Source of the DNA: Diaporthe sp. PMI_573
Taxonomy: Eukaryota; Ascomycota; Sordariomycetes; Diaporthales; Diaporthaceae
Assembly (NCBI GenBank): GCA_021399435.1
Contig: JAJTUP010000007.1
Location: forward strand, 1,054,001 to 1,118,000
Length of the DNA stretch: 64,000 nucleotides
Direction of reading: 5' to 3'
Shown in pieces: positions 10,242-21,974 of this stretch; positions within the stretch are counted from its first letter, which is position 1; each line of letters starts with the position of its first letter. A model generated the notes under the pieces. It had not been told where the DNA came from and did no database searches. It saw only the letters and a program-made list of their open reading frames with translations. The position numbers and the translations under genes were made by a program.

Positions 10242-12707
10242 ATGAAGCTTGGAGATATGGCCACACTATCACTTGGTGCTGCAGGATCTCCCAAGGGGTC
10301 CGAGGAATCTGTCATCCGACCTGTCGCGTGAGTCAGTGCCTGGTTGTTTCCCCCCTTTCTTTAGGGGGAGGTGGGTGGAGAAAGATGACGAAAATCTTCG
10401 AAGAGGCACTTGGTTAATGAGTCCTCTCAAGTGTTCTCCTTCGCTAATGAACGCTGTCACAGATGCCATAGGTGTCGCCAACGACGGTCTTACTGCTCCA
10501 AGGATCGTCCAAAATGCACCAGATGCGCGGCAGCCGGGTTTGAATGTGTTTATGAAGAGGCCAGGAAGATCACGATCAATGAAGCGTGAGTCACCGTGCC
10601 TTTTGCTTGAATTATCTACCTGTCGTCTTACACCACGGTCAGGTACTTGAGAGAGCTTGAAAACAAGGTCTCCCGGCTAGAAGCGGGACAGTGTGTCGTC
10701 CAAACTGATTCCGGCTCATCGAATCCTTCAGAAAAGGCACACGGACATAATGAGAATGATGATCACATCAGTCTTCCCGAAGCCTTCTCAGAGCTCAGCA
10801 CGGAGATATCTGAGAATCCCTCAAGCAGTTTGGACCCTGCCCTGTTGACTTTAAATACCAACGCTAACCGCTCATCAGGTTTTAAGGGCCCGGCACATTC
10901 TGACCACTTCCTCAGGAGTTTCAGAAAGGCTTCACTCCAATTTGACGACGGCAGTCTCGATTGCGATACAGAGTTCTACGACCGAGCAGCACTACCTTCT
11001 AGGCGTTTGTTGAATATAAGCCACATTCGTTTGCCACCCGTTGAAATCGCACGTCAACTATTCGCCGCTCAATACACATATATTGGCACTATATTTTCAT
11101 TCGTGTCTCCGGACTCATTTGAACTACTCCTCCAGGAGGCATATCAGAGATCACTCAACATTGTTGACCAAGATGCCTGTCTTAAATATGCCAAACTGCT
11201 GGTTATCCTGGCGTTTGGCAAAATGTATTCGGTCAATCAATGGATCGATTACGACGGACCACCGGGATTCGACTATTTCACCCATGTCCTACAACTTCTG
11301 CCAGACCTGCATGAACAAGGCAGCGTACTATTTGTGGAAGCCCTCGCCTTGGTAGGTCTTTTCATGCAGAACTTGAACCGCCGAGACGCATCGTCCTTGT
11401 ACATTGGATCAGCACTCCGCATGGCTATCACCCTCGGGCTTCATCAAGAACCAACCCTTGCAGGCATTGACGGGGAGTCAAATGAGCACAGGCGCCGTGT
11501 CTGGTGGAGCGTGTATAGTCTCGATCGCATTCACAGCGCCAAATCTGGGAACCCGATCACCATCCAAGATGAGGACATTGGGGTCGAACTTCCCTCCAGG
11601 CTCTCAAGTGAGCCAGAATTCTGTCCGGCGGTTGTTCTGAGGCATTACACCAAGCTTTCCCAGATCAACGGTCAAATTATGACCAGCATCTACCGCCGCA
11701 AACCAAAGTCAGGTTCCAGCCTCATGGCAGCTGTGCGAAGCATCGTCCTGGCTCTGTCTCAGTGGCAACAAGAGCTGCCTGATACACTTCGTTTCGAGCC
11801 GGCCAAACTCAACACGAGCAGGGAGTCTGTGTCAACATTGCTCTACTACTCTCAGTGTATCCATATGACGGCACGGCCGCTGCTGTTTCATGTTGTGCAG
11901 GCGCGCCTCAAGGGCGGCCTGACAGACAAAGAAAGTGATTGGCGACAGGGCCTGACTCAGACGACCATCAACGTGATTGAAATGTGTGTCCATGCAGCGA
12001 AAGACACAATCAACATGATGATGATTGCAGCTCAGAAGAATCTGGTGGCTACTTACGGCTACATGGACTCGGACTATGCCTATTCAGCTGCTATAGTGCT
12101 GGTCATGGTCTGCGTGGCCTTCCCGACCGACGAGCAGAACACGGAGTCTATGAATGCCTCACTAGACCTCTTACGTGGCATTTCGCATCGAGGAAACAGC
12201 CACCTAGCCGCTCGGTACCGTCTCCTAGCTCACCTTAGAGCACAGTTCGTGCCCTTTGCCGTGGATCCTTCAGCTGGTGAGTCGAGGCCAGGGCCATCTG
12301 ACGTTGGCGGTTTTGATGTGCCCTCCATGGACCAATTAGCACTATCCACCGCTACGTTCATACCGGGGACGGGGTCAGAGAGCATGAAAGCTAGCATCAA
12401 AGAACCCAACTCTTCCCAATCCATCTGTATGGCCTCCATGTCGCGCAACACGACCAGTTACCCAACCCATTCTCAGCCGCCGCCTGAGACATTCGACTTC
12501 ACATTGCTCAATAACCCAAGCCTGGCCGACGGAATGTTCTACGACGTAGATATGACTGGGCCTGGTTGTGAAGATAATCAGGAATTCTGGGAGGAAGCCT
12601 TTGCGAATCTGGCAGGCGATTCTGCCAATACCTTGGTGGAAAGCCTGGAGTGGAGTCAGGCAGCGTTGGACGATTATGCTGGCGACGAGGAAAGAATTGC
12701 ACAGTGA
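10242..12707 (+). CDS. Zn2Cys6 transcription factor with fungal_trans domain
   Basis: Three exons, 10242-10327, 10463-10585 and 10643-12707, all in matching phase; the product is 757 aa. The Zn2Cys6 finger spans residues 30-57 (CHRCRQRRSYC, then CTRC and a last Cys), and intron 1 falls just before its first Cys. A short coiled coil follows (YLRELENKVSRLEAG), typical of the linker and dimer element. The fungal_trans domain covers roughly residues 160-480 (FAAQYTYIGTIFSFVSP; WWSVYSLDRIHSAKSGNP). The C-terminal ~150 residues are Ser/Pro-rich then acidic, as in activation domains. It is divergently transcribed from the monooxygenase across the 44-bp array. It probably regulates local genes; the target is not shown by sequence. 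Confidence 0.88.
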
Positions 12708-12823
12708 AGTGGATTTGTAATGTTGGAACAACTGGCGAAGGGCGTCATCCTTTTTCAAGAACATTACTTGAATGACGAGACTTGTACTAAGAAGAAAGCG
12801 AGCGTACATCCGGCATCCGATGA

Positions 12824-13730
12824 TTACCTACCCTTACCGGGTCTCTTGTACCTACAAATTCCTTGCATAACCATTCTTGTCTCGACTTTGAAACCAGCCC
12901 ATATAATCATGGTCATCAGAGATTCCTCAATCGCACCCCATAGGGCCGGGTTACAGGGACGTAGGCTGGTGGCTTGAGAGAATTTCTTTGCATTAGTCCT
13001 TGAAATGAGGAACGGCCTTCCTGTGATCTTCGGATTTACAGGAATGAGATTGCGCGGAAAGTCAGGATCGAAAGCTTTGATGGTGTCGAGGAAAGCAATC
13101 TGCTCGTGCGTGAGTTTGATGCTCATCGCTTGGATGTTGTCCTTAAGGTGCTCCACTTTGCGTCCGCCCATGACCGGGAAGACGTCGGCTCCCTTGGACA
13201 TGACGTACGCCAGCGCCACGGCAGTGATGACCTCGATGCCATGCTCGGAAGCCACCTTGGCCAGAACCGTGCTGATCTTGTTCCTGTTTTCGGTCTCGGC
13301 GCGAGACTGACCGGCTCGCATGCGCCGGTTCTCACCAGCATTGCTCCGCCTCTGCATGTCGCGCTTGGCCTGGAACTTGCCTCCACCGAGTACGTCCCAT
13401 CTTCGGACAGCGTTGGTAGCTTGTGTGTCGTGTCACAAGAATCAATAAATGTGAAGTTGACTCACGGAGTGAGAGCCATGTTGAATATCACGAGCCGGTG
13501 GAATGATCTCTTGTTTAAAATCCCTGACAAGCAGGTTCCGTCGTCCATGGTAGATGCTGAAACCCGTTTTGCCCTGGGCAATGGCGTCAGTACTAGCCGA
13601 GGCAACATTTCACGTGGGCATATCCGAGGCGACTGTGGTATCCAGTATGCCTTTGTTGTCGAAGAGATCCCAAGAACTCCTCCTGATCGGCTTTGCAGAG
13701 AAGTGTGCATATGGTAAAACCAAGTCAAAA
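12824..13730 (-). pseudogene. Aldo/keto reductase pseudogene, 5'-truncated
   Basis: The minus strand encodes the C-terminal half of an aldo/keto reductase of the fungal aryl-alcohol dehydrogenase / norsolorinic acid reductase type. Recognisable blocks are QGKTGFSIYHGRRNLLVRDF, then after a 65-bp intron (13465-13401) WDVLGGGKFQAKRDMQRR, then VFPVMGGRKVEHLKDNIQA. An in-frame TGA at 13612-13610 falls where relatives have Trp, and a one-base frameshift lies near 13484-13488. The N-terminal half with the Asp/Tyr/Lys catalytic residues is absent upstream. The family reduces aldehydes or ketones with NADPH; this copy cannot. The last ~40 codons run past the usual family end. Confidence 0.8.
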
Positions 13731-14594
13731 ATCATCTCTCAAGTCGCCGGCAGTAAGTTCGTGGACCACAGATTTATCTGGATTTCTCCAAGGAGAGTAC
13801 ACGGAAGATGATTCCATACACTTGAAACTAAAGAACCCGGTGACACCTCTTAGACAAGGACATTGTACTCGACGCCGCACTCTAATTAAACGCTCCACAA
13901 GGAATGTGACTGTCTCGTCAAGAAGCAATATTAAAGGCAGGTCCAAAAGTCATGTGGCACATGTAGGCCAGTATGCTTTGAACTATATTATCTGCGAACT
14001 TATGAAGCCAAAAGCCGAGACAAGGATTGTAAAATTCTAGCCACCTATCACACCAGCAGAACGGTGCCCAGACGGTTCCCGAAGTTATCGTAGTTTATGT
14101 ACAGTACTATAAAAGACGTGTTGGTTGTCCTAGGCAGCTCTACTTGTTGAAATGGAATAAATTAAATTTCGTCGCTGCTCCCAATCAGATGCGTCGACCA
14201 CTGTGAGCTCGCGTTAGGAAACCGCTGACCCGTGTGCACACAGGAGTTCGGAGCAGCAGTACCAATGGTGCTAAAAACGGATTTACCGGTGCTAACGGCT
14301 CGGCGCTTCCTCAATTCCCGATCCCGCAATGTCCAGGCCCAACCAGCTTTATCCTATGCATGTCAACCCCCGCAATTGCTCGTGCGAGATTGATACACAA
14401 CTTATACGTGCACAATTCCTAGCATAAGTGGACCTGATACATTACACGGCTTCTCAAGCATCCGGGTACATCAACGCAACGTGGTGTTTATGCTCGTATG
14501 TTTTTATAGCAGTTTTGTCCCTCTCGCTATTTGACCAGATCTTCTCCTATTTGATAGATATCGATTCAGCTCAGTTCTGATACTTAACTTTGAT
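13731..14594. other. Intergenic, no supported gene
   Basis: The missing front half of the aldo/keto reductase is not recognisable here in any frame, so it appears deleted. Short ORFs (for example 13693-14040) have no family resemblance. The last part holds the P450 promoter. Confidence 0.4.
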
Positions 14595-16415
14595 ATGGCC
14601 TTCGAGGACGGCGTTGCGCTGAACATGGGCTCAGTAGGGGCCCAGCACCTCTGGATGATTGCTTCCGGAGGTATAATCGTCGTAAGTCATGGTGCGCATG
14701 ACTCGAAAGCAAATGTACTGACTGCACGTTGTAGATCTCTGCATATTACGCTGGTCTTTTTATCTACAACCTGTACTTCCACCCGCTCGCGAAATATCCC
14801 GGCCCCCGGCTTGCCGCAGCTACCCCCTATTGGATGGTCTCATCCTACCTCGGGGGCAATACGCCGAATGATCTCCTCGAGCTACACAACAAATACGGGC
14901 CAGTCGTACGAACATCGCCCGATGGACTGTCATACATCAACGCCCCCCAGTGGAAGGAGATCTACGGGCACAAGACGGGCCAACTTGAGTTGTCCAAAGA
15001 TGAAAAGTACTTTTCTGGCTTGAAAGGCGAACCTACGATTCTGAATGCCGACCGGCACTATCATGGGTATATCCGCAAGCTTTTCGCTCATGGCTTTTCT
15101 GAGAAAGCTATGCGGGAGCAGGAATCCATCTTGAAGGAGTACATCGATCTGATGTTCCGCAGAGTCGAGGAAGAGGGTCAGCAGGGTACACAGCAAATCG
15201 ATATACTGCAGTGGTACAACGTGAGCCTCCTTTGCAGGGTGACGTCCTGATGAGACGCTGACCTTGGTGTTTAGTTTTTGACTTTTGACTTTATCGGCTT
15301 TCTGAGTATGTCCTCTATGAGCACGTTGTCCTTTTGTCCAGACGTCTGACCCCACTTGTTCAGCATTTGGAGAGTCGTTCGGGTGTCTAACCACGGCCAC
15401 GCTACATACGTGGGTTAAGATCTTCTTCGCCCTGGCAAAGATCATGGCCTATGCGCAAATGATTTCTCGCTTCCCCTACCTGCTACGTCTTCCCATTGCG
15501 ATGTGGTTGATCCCGTCGAAGGTGAAGTCCGATGCAAAGACACTAAATGAGTTGCAGATCGTTAGTTGACCCCTAAGCTCGCTGATCGGGGGCAGAACTG
15601 CTCGTTACTGATGCCGGGAACAGGAAAAGGTCAAACATCGACTTCAGACAGAGTCGACGGTCCCTGACTTTATGGACAAGCTGATTACGTCCTACAACTC
15701 GGGCAAAATGTCTTTTGAGCAACTTTCGGGCAACTCTCAAATTCTCATTGCAGCTGGAAGTGAGACTACTGCTACACTTCTGTCGGGTCAGTTGGCATCT
15801 ACACCGAAGTCCCACCCAGATCTAAAACACTGACGTGGATGAATCCTGTGCTAAGGTCTCACCTGGCTCCTCTTGAAGAACCCTCGCGTCTTAGAGAAAT
15901 TGGCCGCCGAAGTCCGCTCAGCATTTTCACACCCTGATGAAATCACCTTCACAGGCGTCAATAACTGCAAATACCTCTTGGCTTGCATTGAGGAAGCCTT
16001 GCGTGCGTACCCACCATCCCCTCAGCCGCACCACCGCATTGTGCCTCCCGGCGGGGCTACCGTCAATGGCGAGTTCTTGCCAGAAGGCGTGTCTGTTAGC
16101 ATCCCGATCTATGCTGCGTCCAACAGCCCTGCCAACTGGAGTCGGCCCGGGGAGTTTATTCCTGAACGGTGGCTGGGGGAGAATCCTGAGTTCGATGGTG
16201 ACAAGCGAGACGCGTCGCAACCATTCCAAGTCGGTCCGAGGGCGTGCATCGGAAGAAATTTAGCTTATTCTGAGATCAAACTCATTATTGCTCGGCTTGT
16301 TTGGCAATTTGATATCCAGAATGCGACGGAGGGAGACTGGATGGGAAGCCAAAAGGTTTTCATGGTATGGGAGAAGGCACCGCTCTGGATTAAGTTGCAG
16401 CTGGTGAATAGATGA
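14595..16415 (+). CDS. Cytochrome P450, CYP65-like (isotrichodermin C-15 hydroxylase type)
   Basis: Six exons: 14595-14681, 14735-15220, 15275-15305, 15364-15560, 15624-15786, 15856-16415; introns are 53-69 bp and phases agree. The product is 507 aa, the usual P450 length. An N-terminal membrane anchor (residues ~18-42) is followed by the YFHPLAKYPGP hinge. Core motifs are intact: I-helix AAGSETTAT, K-helix EALR, PERW, and the heme loop FQVGPRACIGRNLA with its Cys ligand. The sequence style matches fungal CYP65 enzymes, which hydroxylate terpenoids and other metabolites at the ER using NADPH reductase electrons. The substrate is unknown. The short third exon (31 bp) is the least certain boundary. 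Confidence 0.9.
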
Positions 16416-16927
16416 ATAATACACGGTAGGATATGGTCTCTAAGTCCTTACTCAACTACAGCGTATGAGCTGAGACTGCAGCTGCACTTGGCTAGCCCTG
16501 AGGAAGCTGTCGCAGGCCGCCTTATAGAGAGGTCTCGGACTCAGGGCTGGGTCAGCATCGTGTTCTCCAACCCGAGAATGACGGATATGAGCGGTCACCC
16601 TCATTGGGAGATTTATTGCTGTGGCAAGATCGCGCGGGGGAATCCGGGTAGTAATTAGAATTCGGATACTGAAATGGCAGTCCTGGCTGTGCAGTCTGCC
16701 TCTACAACAAATCCAGTAACGATTAATATTCAAGACGTTCCTTCTACGCTGAGCAGTTTCGTATTTATTGCATCGGTTTGTGTTACGTGTCTAGCACATT
16801 CAATACCCATCCATGTCCTGGAGAACTCGTGGAGGCCTATGAAAGGTAGGTGGATATAAAGAAACGACATTCTCTTCCTTGTACCATATCGCAAGAATAC
16901 TCTTTAGTAACTTGAGCCAACCAACTA
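16416..16927. other. Convergent intergenic region
   Basis: Between the P450 and the convergent DUF1996 gene. Short ORFs on both strands have no recognisable content. It presumably holds both 3' untranslated regions and terminators. Confidence 0.4.
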
Positions 16928-18144
16928 TCACGTGCCCGGAATCGCATCCAGCCCTATTCCAATGTCAGCAGGGGACGCTTCTCCTTGCATAGCGTCAATG
17001 ATGTCACTCACATCCGTCGACATTTTCGACCGCGGTCTGCGGTAGTGTGCACCTCATCGCCTCTTCAGAGCTCTGCGTCTTGAGTTCCTTGCACACGGCA
17101 TTATTGCAGCGGGCATTGAGCGCTCTCTGGAGACTGTCACCCTTCCAGCCGAAGACGTAGTCTCCATGCTGCGAGTACCCGGTCCTTCACGTAGTATTCA
17201 GCGATAGCAGTCCTCAAAGACGCAGGTTCACATGGCGGGGGCTTACTTGTCATCTGTACTCCACACAAATGGCTGCGACCCGTCCTCAGGCCACATTTGG
17301 GGGTCATTGAAGGGCCGCGTCTGGGTTGCAAGAATTGTTAGAAATTGACTCGGAAGGGCGGCATTTAGACGGAAAGGCGCGTCAAACTTACATCCCACAT
17401 GATCTCATACATCAGTTGAGGCAGCCTGACGGGGTGAGTTGCCGGGCAAGGCCCCACGGACTCGAAGGTTCCCGAACTGGGATAGGCGACATGGCTCTTG
17501 TGGTCAGGGCTGTCTAGATTCTTGCCGTCCCAGCAGGTGGGGAAAGTGATGGTGGTCCTGATGCCGCCTTCGCAGGGCTTGGGGGGCAGAGACGTGGTGT
17601 CGGAACCAGTGCAGGGCGCGCCGCCGCCGGCCCCGCCAGTGTAGTCCTCCTTGACGTAGCAACGATGGCACAGCTGGCGCTGCTGGCCCTCGGCCTTGCG
17701 CAGCTCCGCGTCTCCTACTAACATGCGGAAGCCCGGTGCGAACGCAGTCACATTCGTCACGCCATCGTACGGCGGGATGTAGTATACGGTGACGCCGCCA
17801 ACGGCACGGATTCCCACGTTCGGGAACTGCGGCACCCGCATGTACGTCCCATTGCGCGCCCGGAAGTACAACACAGCCGTCCAGTAGTTTGAGAAGTCCT
17901 CCGAGAATGTGCAGCTTGTGCACGTCGAGTCTTCCACGAGGTCGTGCGATGCCGGGTCCATGCTGGCGTTGAACGAGTTGCCCCCCACGATCTGGTGCAC
18001 GTGTGGCGATATGAGCGAGCCGGGATTGACCAGAGGGTCCAGCCTCTCCACGACTAGCTGTGAACATCCAAATCGGATCATCTGTTGCGCGGCAACCGCC
18101 TGCGCGGATAACGCGAGGGCAAGGGCTTTCCAATGCATATTCAT
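16928..18144 (-). CDS. Secreted DUF1996-domain protein
   Basis: Four exons: 18144-17392, 17320-17247, 17184-17012, 16953-16928; the product is 341 aa. A signal peptide is clear ([20 protein letters not shown]). The DUF1996 core begins at once: [36 protein letters not shown], then the ...[14 protein letters not shown] and [12 protein letters not shown] stretches, a Cys-rich middle, and the family's usual end (VDGWLDAIPG), which confirms the tiny last exon. It is made for the extracellular space or wall, with several N-glycosylation sequons. The domain's biochemical function is not established. No WSC domain is attached, unlike many relatives. Confidence 0.85.
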
Positions 18145-18944
18145 GGCTCGCTTTCGTGACTCCGGTCAGATGTTGCTTGTTGATAGTTGGCAGTTGATGA
18201 AGGACTTCGTTGGACCGCTGATGACACAAAGCTGAATTGCGGTCTTCATATGCTTGCTCCTCGTAACCATGGAATACTATGAAGGTTATTATTAGACCTT
18301 TCTCTTATCTTTGGTTTTCCATACAACAACCTGCATGCAATATCGCTTTTGGGGGCCGGCAGATGTCTACCGACTTGATGAGGTTCACCCGGTGCTCGCC
18401 TCCCATGCGAACTGTAGCCGGCGGTGCCGAATCAACCGGGAAAATTGCCTACTCCTTGAAGAGGTTAACTGTCTCGGCAAATACAAGGCCCTCGGCGGTA
18501 CTTCAGAGCCCGTCGTGGGGATTGCGGTTTAGGCAGAATTGATGATCATCATGAGCAAACCGGCTCGGTGTGCTGGGAGAGAGTTGGCATCCCTACATTG
18601 ACGGACTGAAAACATGTGAGAGCGGTCATACGTATCGCCTATGACTGCTTCATGAGCGTTGCCAAGAGGGATCTATTGGCTAGGCCAGACCTTGGTAATC
18701 TATATCCTCCCACCATCGCGAGTCGGTAAAAGAGGACTGAGTGTCTTCCTGTTAGCATATATTAAAATGTGACGACCAAGCCTAGGTATTTGAGTGCGGC
18801 GGCATCGTATAGCCAGAAATGAACTTCCATGCCACCTCATCCGTTGGACGATGCGCGACTGCTCTAATACAGACTGATCGCAGCGTAGATAAGGAAACCT
18901 AGATCTGCAACTTTCAATAGACTTGGTTGAACACCAATTGATCT
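18145..18944. other. Divergent intergenic region between two secreted-protein genes
   Basis: The 0.8-kb gap separates two genes for predicted secreted proteins transcribed away from each other. It contains short ORFs near 18279-18542 in two overlapping frames; neither resembles a known family. Confidence 0.4.
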
Positions 18945-20046
18945 ATGCGACCATCATTCCTCACGATGCGATACGATTTGATTGCATTTATCGCGGCACT
19001 CGGGCTGTCATCGAGGGCGGCCGCCGCCAGAGTTTGCGGTAATAGCAATAATACGTCGACGTACCCGTGGCGAGTGAGCGATGGGAGATACGACAGCGCA
19101 GGTTCGAACATTAATGGCGGCTCCGCGATCGTGGCGGTCAGTATAGTGCCCACCAACAGGTCTTACGGGACATTCTTCGAATGTGTGGCATCCTGGCCAG
19201 AATCTTGGCAAGGGTGGGAAAATGGCGGAGGTAATATCGTATGGAGCGACTGCATCTGGGCCGGCAACGGATTCACCGACGACACCACCGTCTCCTTCGC
19301 CATGGATTGGGCTAATCATACGATGTATGTGTCGCACACTTTCGCCTGCTCGGATGCGCAAGGGTAAGTATCACGACACGTTTCTGACCGTTGCTGTTGA
19401 GAGGAGACCTGACATGGCTGCTAGGGCCGATGGTCTCGCGACAGGAATTATGCCCTTGAACATGGATTGTGTGACCACTGAGGACGGAAGTCAGACATGC
19501 ACACTGGTTCCCAGCAATTCGATGGGGTTCACCACAAAAGGAGGCCCGACTCCGCAAGAGCCTAGCAGTAGCTGTCCGAATAGCGCGGACACTCGTCAAT
19601 CATGGCAGGTGGAGGAGTGGAAGAGACAGTACGTACTGCCCCCGGGTTCACCGTCATCCGACCCACCAAAAGACGACACGGGTCCCGATTTCGTCTTGAG
19701 AAATATGAGGAATAAAGCGGCCGATTCCTTCAACTGCACAAACACTGGGACAGTCGAGGACGAGATATTTGCCGGTACCTGCGTCGCCGCGGATCAGTCC
19801 TCGGTGAGCGCGGCAGGCTTCGTCTTCGATAGGAAGCTCAACATGCTCACGGTCACCCAACGCTGGCAGTGTGATGGGGCGTAAGTAGAGTCTTGGACGA
19901 CTTTATCGTGAAGAGTCAGCTACTAACAGAATCCCAGGTCATTCGACGCGGTCGGCGTAGGCTATGTCCAAGCGACGTGCGATCGCCATGGTGACTTGCT
20001 AAGTTGCACGACGGGACCAATTTGGATCGGAACGAAGACTCAGTGA
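18945..20046 (+). CDS. Predicted secreted protein of unknown family
   Basis: Three exons, 18945-19363, 19425-19880, 19938-20046, each joined in matching phase; the last intron carries a perfect TACTAAC branch site at 19921. The product is 327 aa. The N-terminus is a signal peptide; translation may start at 18945 or at the second ATG, 18966 (MRYDLIAFIAALGLSS). The mature part has many Cys residues and N-glycosylation sequons and no domain I recognise. An alternative last exon (using sequence to about 20178) could replace the final residues, because a good open stretch follows there. It is divergent from the DUF1996 gene; a shared extracellular role is only a guess. Confidence 0.65.
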
Positions 20047-20700
20047 GGTGGGAGTGATAAGCCAATGTTAAGGGCGTGGGTGACTATCTATTGTATTTTA
20101 GATAGAAATCTGGCCGAGCTGGGCTTTGAACAGACGGTCTCTGCTTCGTTCACCTTCTACAAAGGCGATGTGGCGTGAGAGCGAATTGGACCCAAGTGTC
20201 TAACCCGGTTGGATCTTACCACGAACATTCGCACACGGCTAACAGAATCGACTTGATTAAGGAGTAGTCCTCTCGAGCAGTATAAGCTGCTCGGGAGCGC
20301 TGTTGATATGTGGATAGTATCGGTCTGCTTCGTGATAAATCCCTTTTGAGACCTGCTTGATTCCGAAACAACGATTGATACCTCTACTAACTGGGGCCCA
20401 ACTGACTATTGGGGGCAAATTCAACTCGCTGGACTTTGGAAGATGCATCCACGCGGCAACTTGAATGCGGGTTCGGCTGAGGTGGTCGCTCCAGAGGAGC
20501 CTGAGGCATTCTGGATGTGGACTGCTGAGGGACAGATTTGGAGTGGGATAGAATCAGTTCGCTGGACTTTGGAAGCCATGCGGATCTGAATGTACTGGAT
20601 TGCAATCCGATCACTTGTGCTCTGGAGAGCTGCCCGAAATTAGAGTCCAGCTGACGAGGGTTGGTGCTAAACCGGCGGAGGCAGCACCACAGGTGCTTTT
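20047..20700. other. Gene-free edge of the gene-rich arm, with a short imperfect direct repeat
   Basis: No gene is supported. A block containing CTCGCTGGACTTTGGAAG near 20427-20445 recurs as TTCGCTGGACTTTGGAAG near 20556-20574. Base composition drops abruptly to AT-rich at about 20700. Confidence 0.4.
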
Positions 20701-21722
20701 ACTTTTAAAATTAATATTATCAAATATAAAACTTAAAATATAAATTAAAACTATTATTGGAATAGCATCCACCACAGCCGTACGCTTGTACCTCAAGACC
20801 GAAGGGATGACTAAACAGACCGCCTTGGCATGGGCATGCATATCGTGCCCATCGTGCAGAGGTCTCTCTTCTCTCTTAGTTAGCTACTAGACATAAATGA
20901 ATAACCAACCTACCGCTAATGCAAACCCATGTGTATATATACAAAGCCTATTCAACAACTATTAATAAATATAATAAAAAATATAAAGTAGAATAAATTA
21001 TTAATATATAATAATACTAAGGTATAATAAAATACCTTATTAAATAAAAAGTTTATAACTTAAATAAAAATATATAGGAACTAGTTAATAATCTTACTAG
21101 TTATAAGTAACTTCTCTATTAATATTAGGCTAAAAAGGCCTACTTTGCTAAAGCATATAAGCTATTATAAAAGAAAACTTAACCTTAAGCAAATAAGAGT
21201 AATTAGTTAAGGGAAGCTTATAAAGCAGCCTAGCAAAAATATACTTAAACTATTAAAGCATATAAAGTTAAAACAAAATAGCAAAAATATTTAAAGTTAA
21301 TAAGGCAAAAGGTATATTAAGAATTAAACTTAAGTTTCTAACTATTAATAGTTAATAATCTAACCATTAAACTATATAACTAGTTACCACTTTATTAATT
21401 TTAAATATAACAAGTAATAGGAACCTTAAACCTATATATTAAAAATTAGGTACTTACACTTAATAGTAGGGTAAACATAGCTACTTATATTCCTACTTAG
21501 CTACTAAGTAGCTAAAAACCTAGACTAGCTTAAAAAAACAAAAAAAAACAACTACTTACATACTTATAGCAGGGAACCACTAGGAATTATACCTAAGTTT
21601 CTAACTATTAATAATTAATATTCTAGCTACTAAACTATAATACCTTTAATATAAGTATATAAGGCAGTTATAAAAGTAAGTAAGAAGTAGCAGTTTATAT
21701 GCTAAGGGATTAGGAACTAAAT
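20701..21722. other. AT-rich, RIP-like degenerate sequence
   Basis: About 1 kb of very AT-rich, TpA-rich sequence with stop codons in every frame. The motif TTTCTAACTATTAATA occurs twice (near 21335 and 21597), suggesting an old repeat. Nothing codes. Confidence 0.6.
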
Positions 21723-21969
21723 TGTAACGGCCGGGCGGAAGCCACGCGGAAGCCCCGGTGTGGCCCCGGCGAAGGCCCTTCTAGAAAGGGACCCGAAGCC
21801 CCCACGTCTCAGACTGGAGGGGGGAAGAATCAGAATTGTAATGGGCTCTGCACTAGGCACGATGGTCCGGTGAACTGGGAAGGCCAGCACGTATATTAGG
21901 TATAGGTATGGTGCAAGACTGGAGGGGGGAAGAATCAGAATTGTAATGGGCTCTGCACTAGGCACGATG
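21723..21969 (+). repeat. Rearranged 5' LTR of the first chromovirus
   Basis: The first ~112 bp match the start of the 3' LTR at 29393. The following ~85 bp match the second half of that LTR but in reverse orientation. A 54-bp block beginning AGACTGGAGG occurs twice (21811-21864 and 21916-21969). This end is GC-rich and barely mutated compared with the element body. Confidence 0.75.
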
Positions 21970-21974
21970 CCACC

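Noticed and set aside
12375..12809. 144-codon minus-strand ORF overlapping the end of the 757-aa regulator
   Set aside because: It is antisense to a well-supported coding exon and has no domain resemblance.
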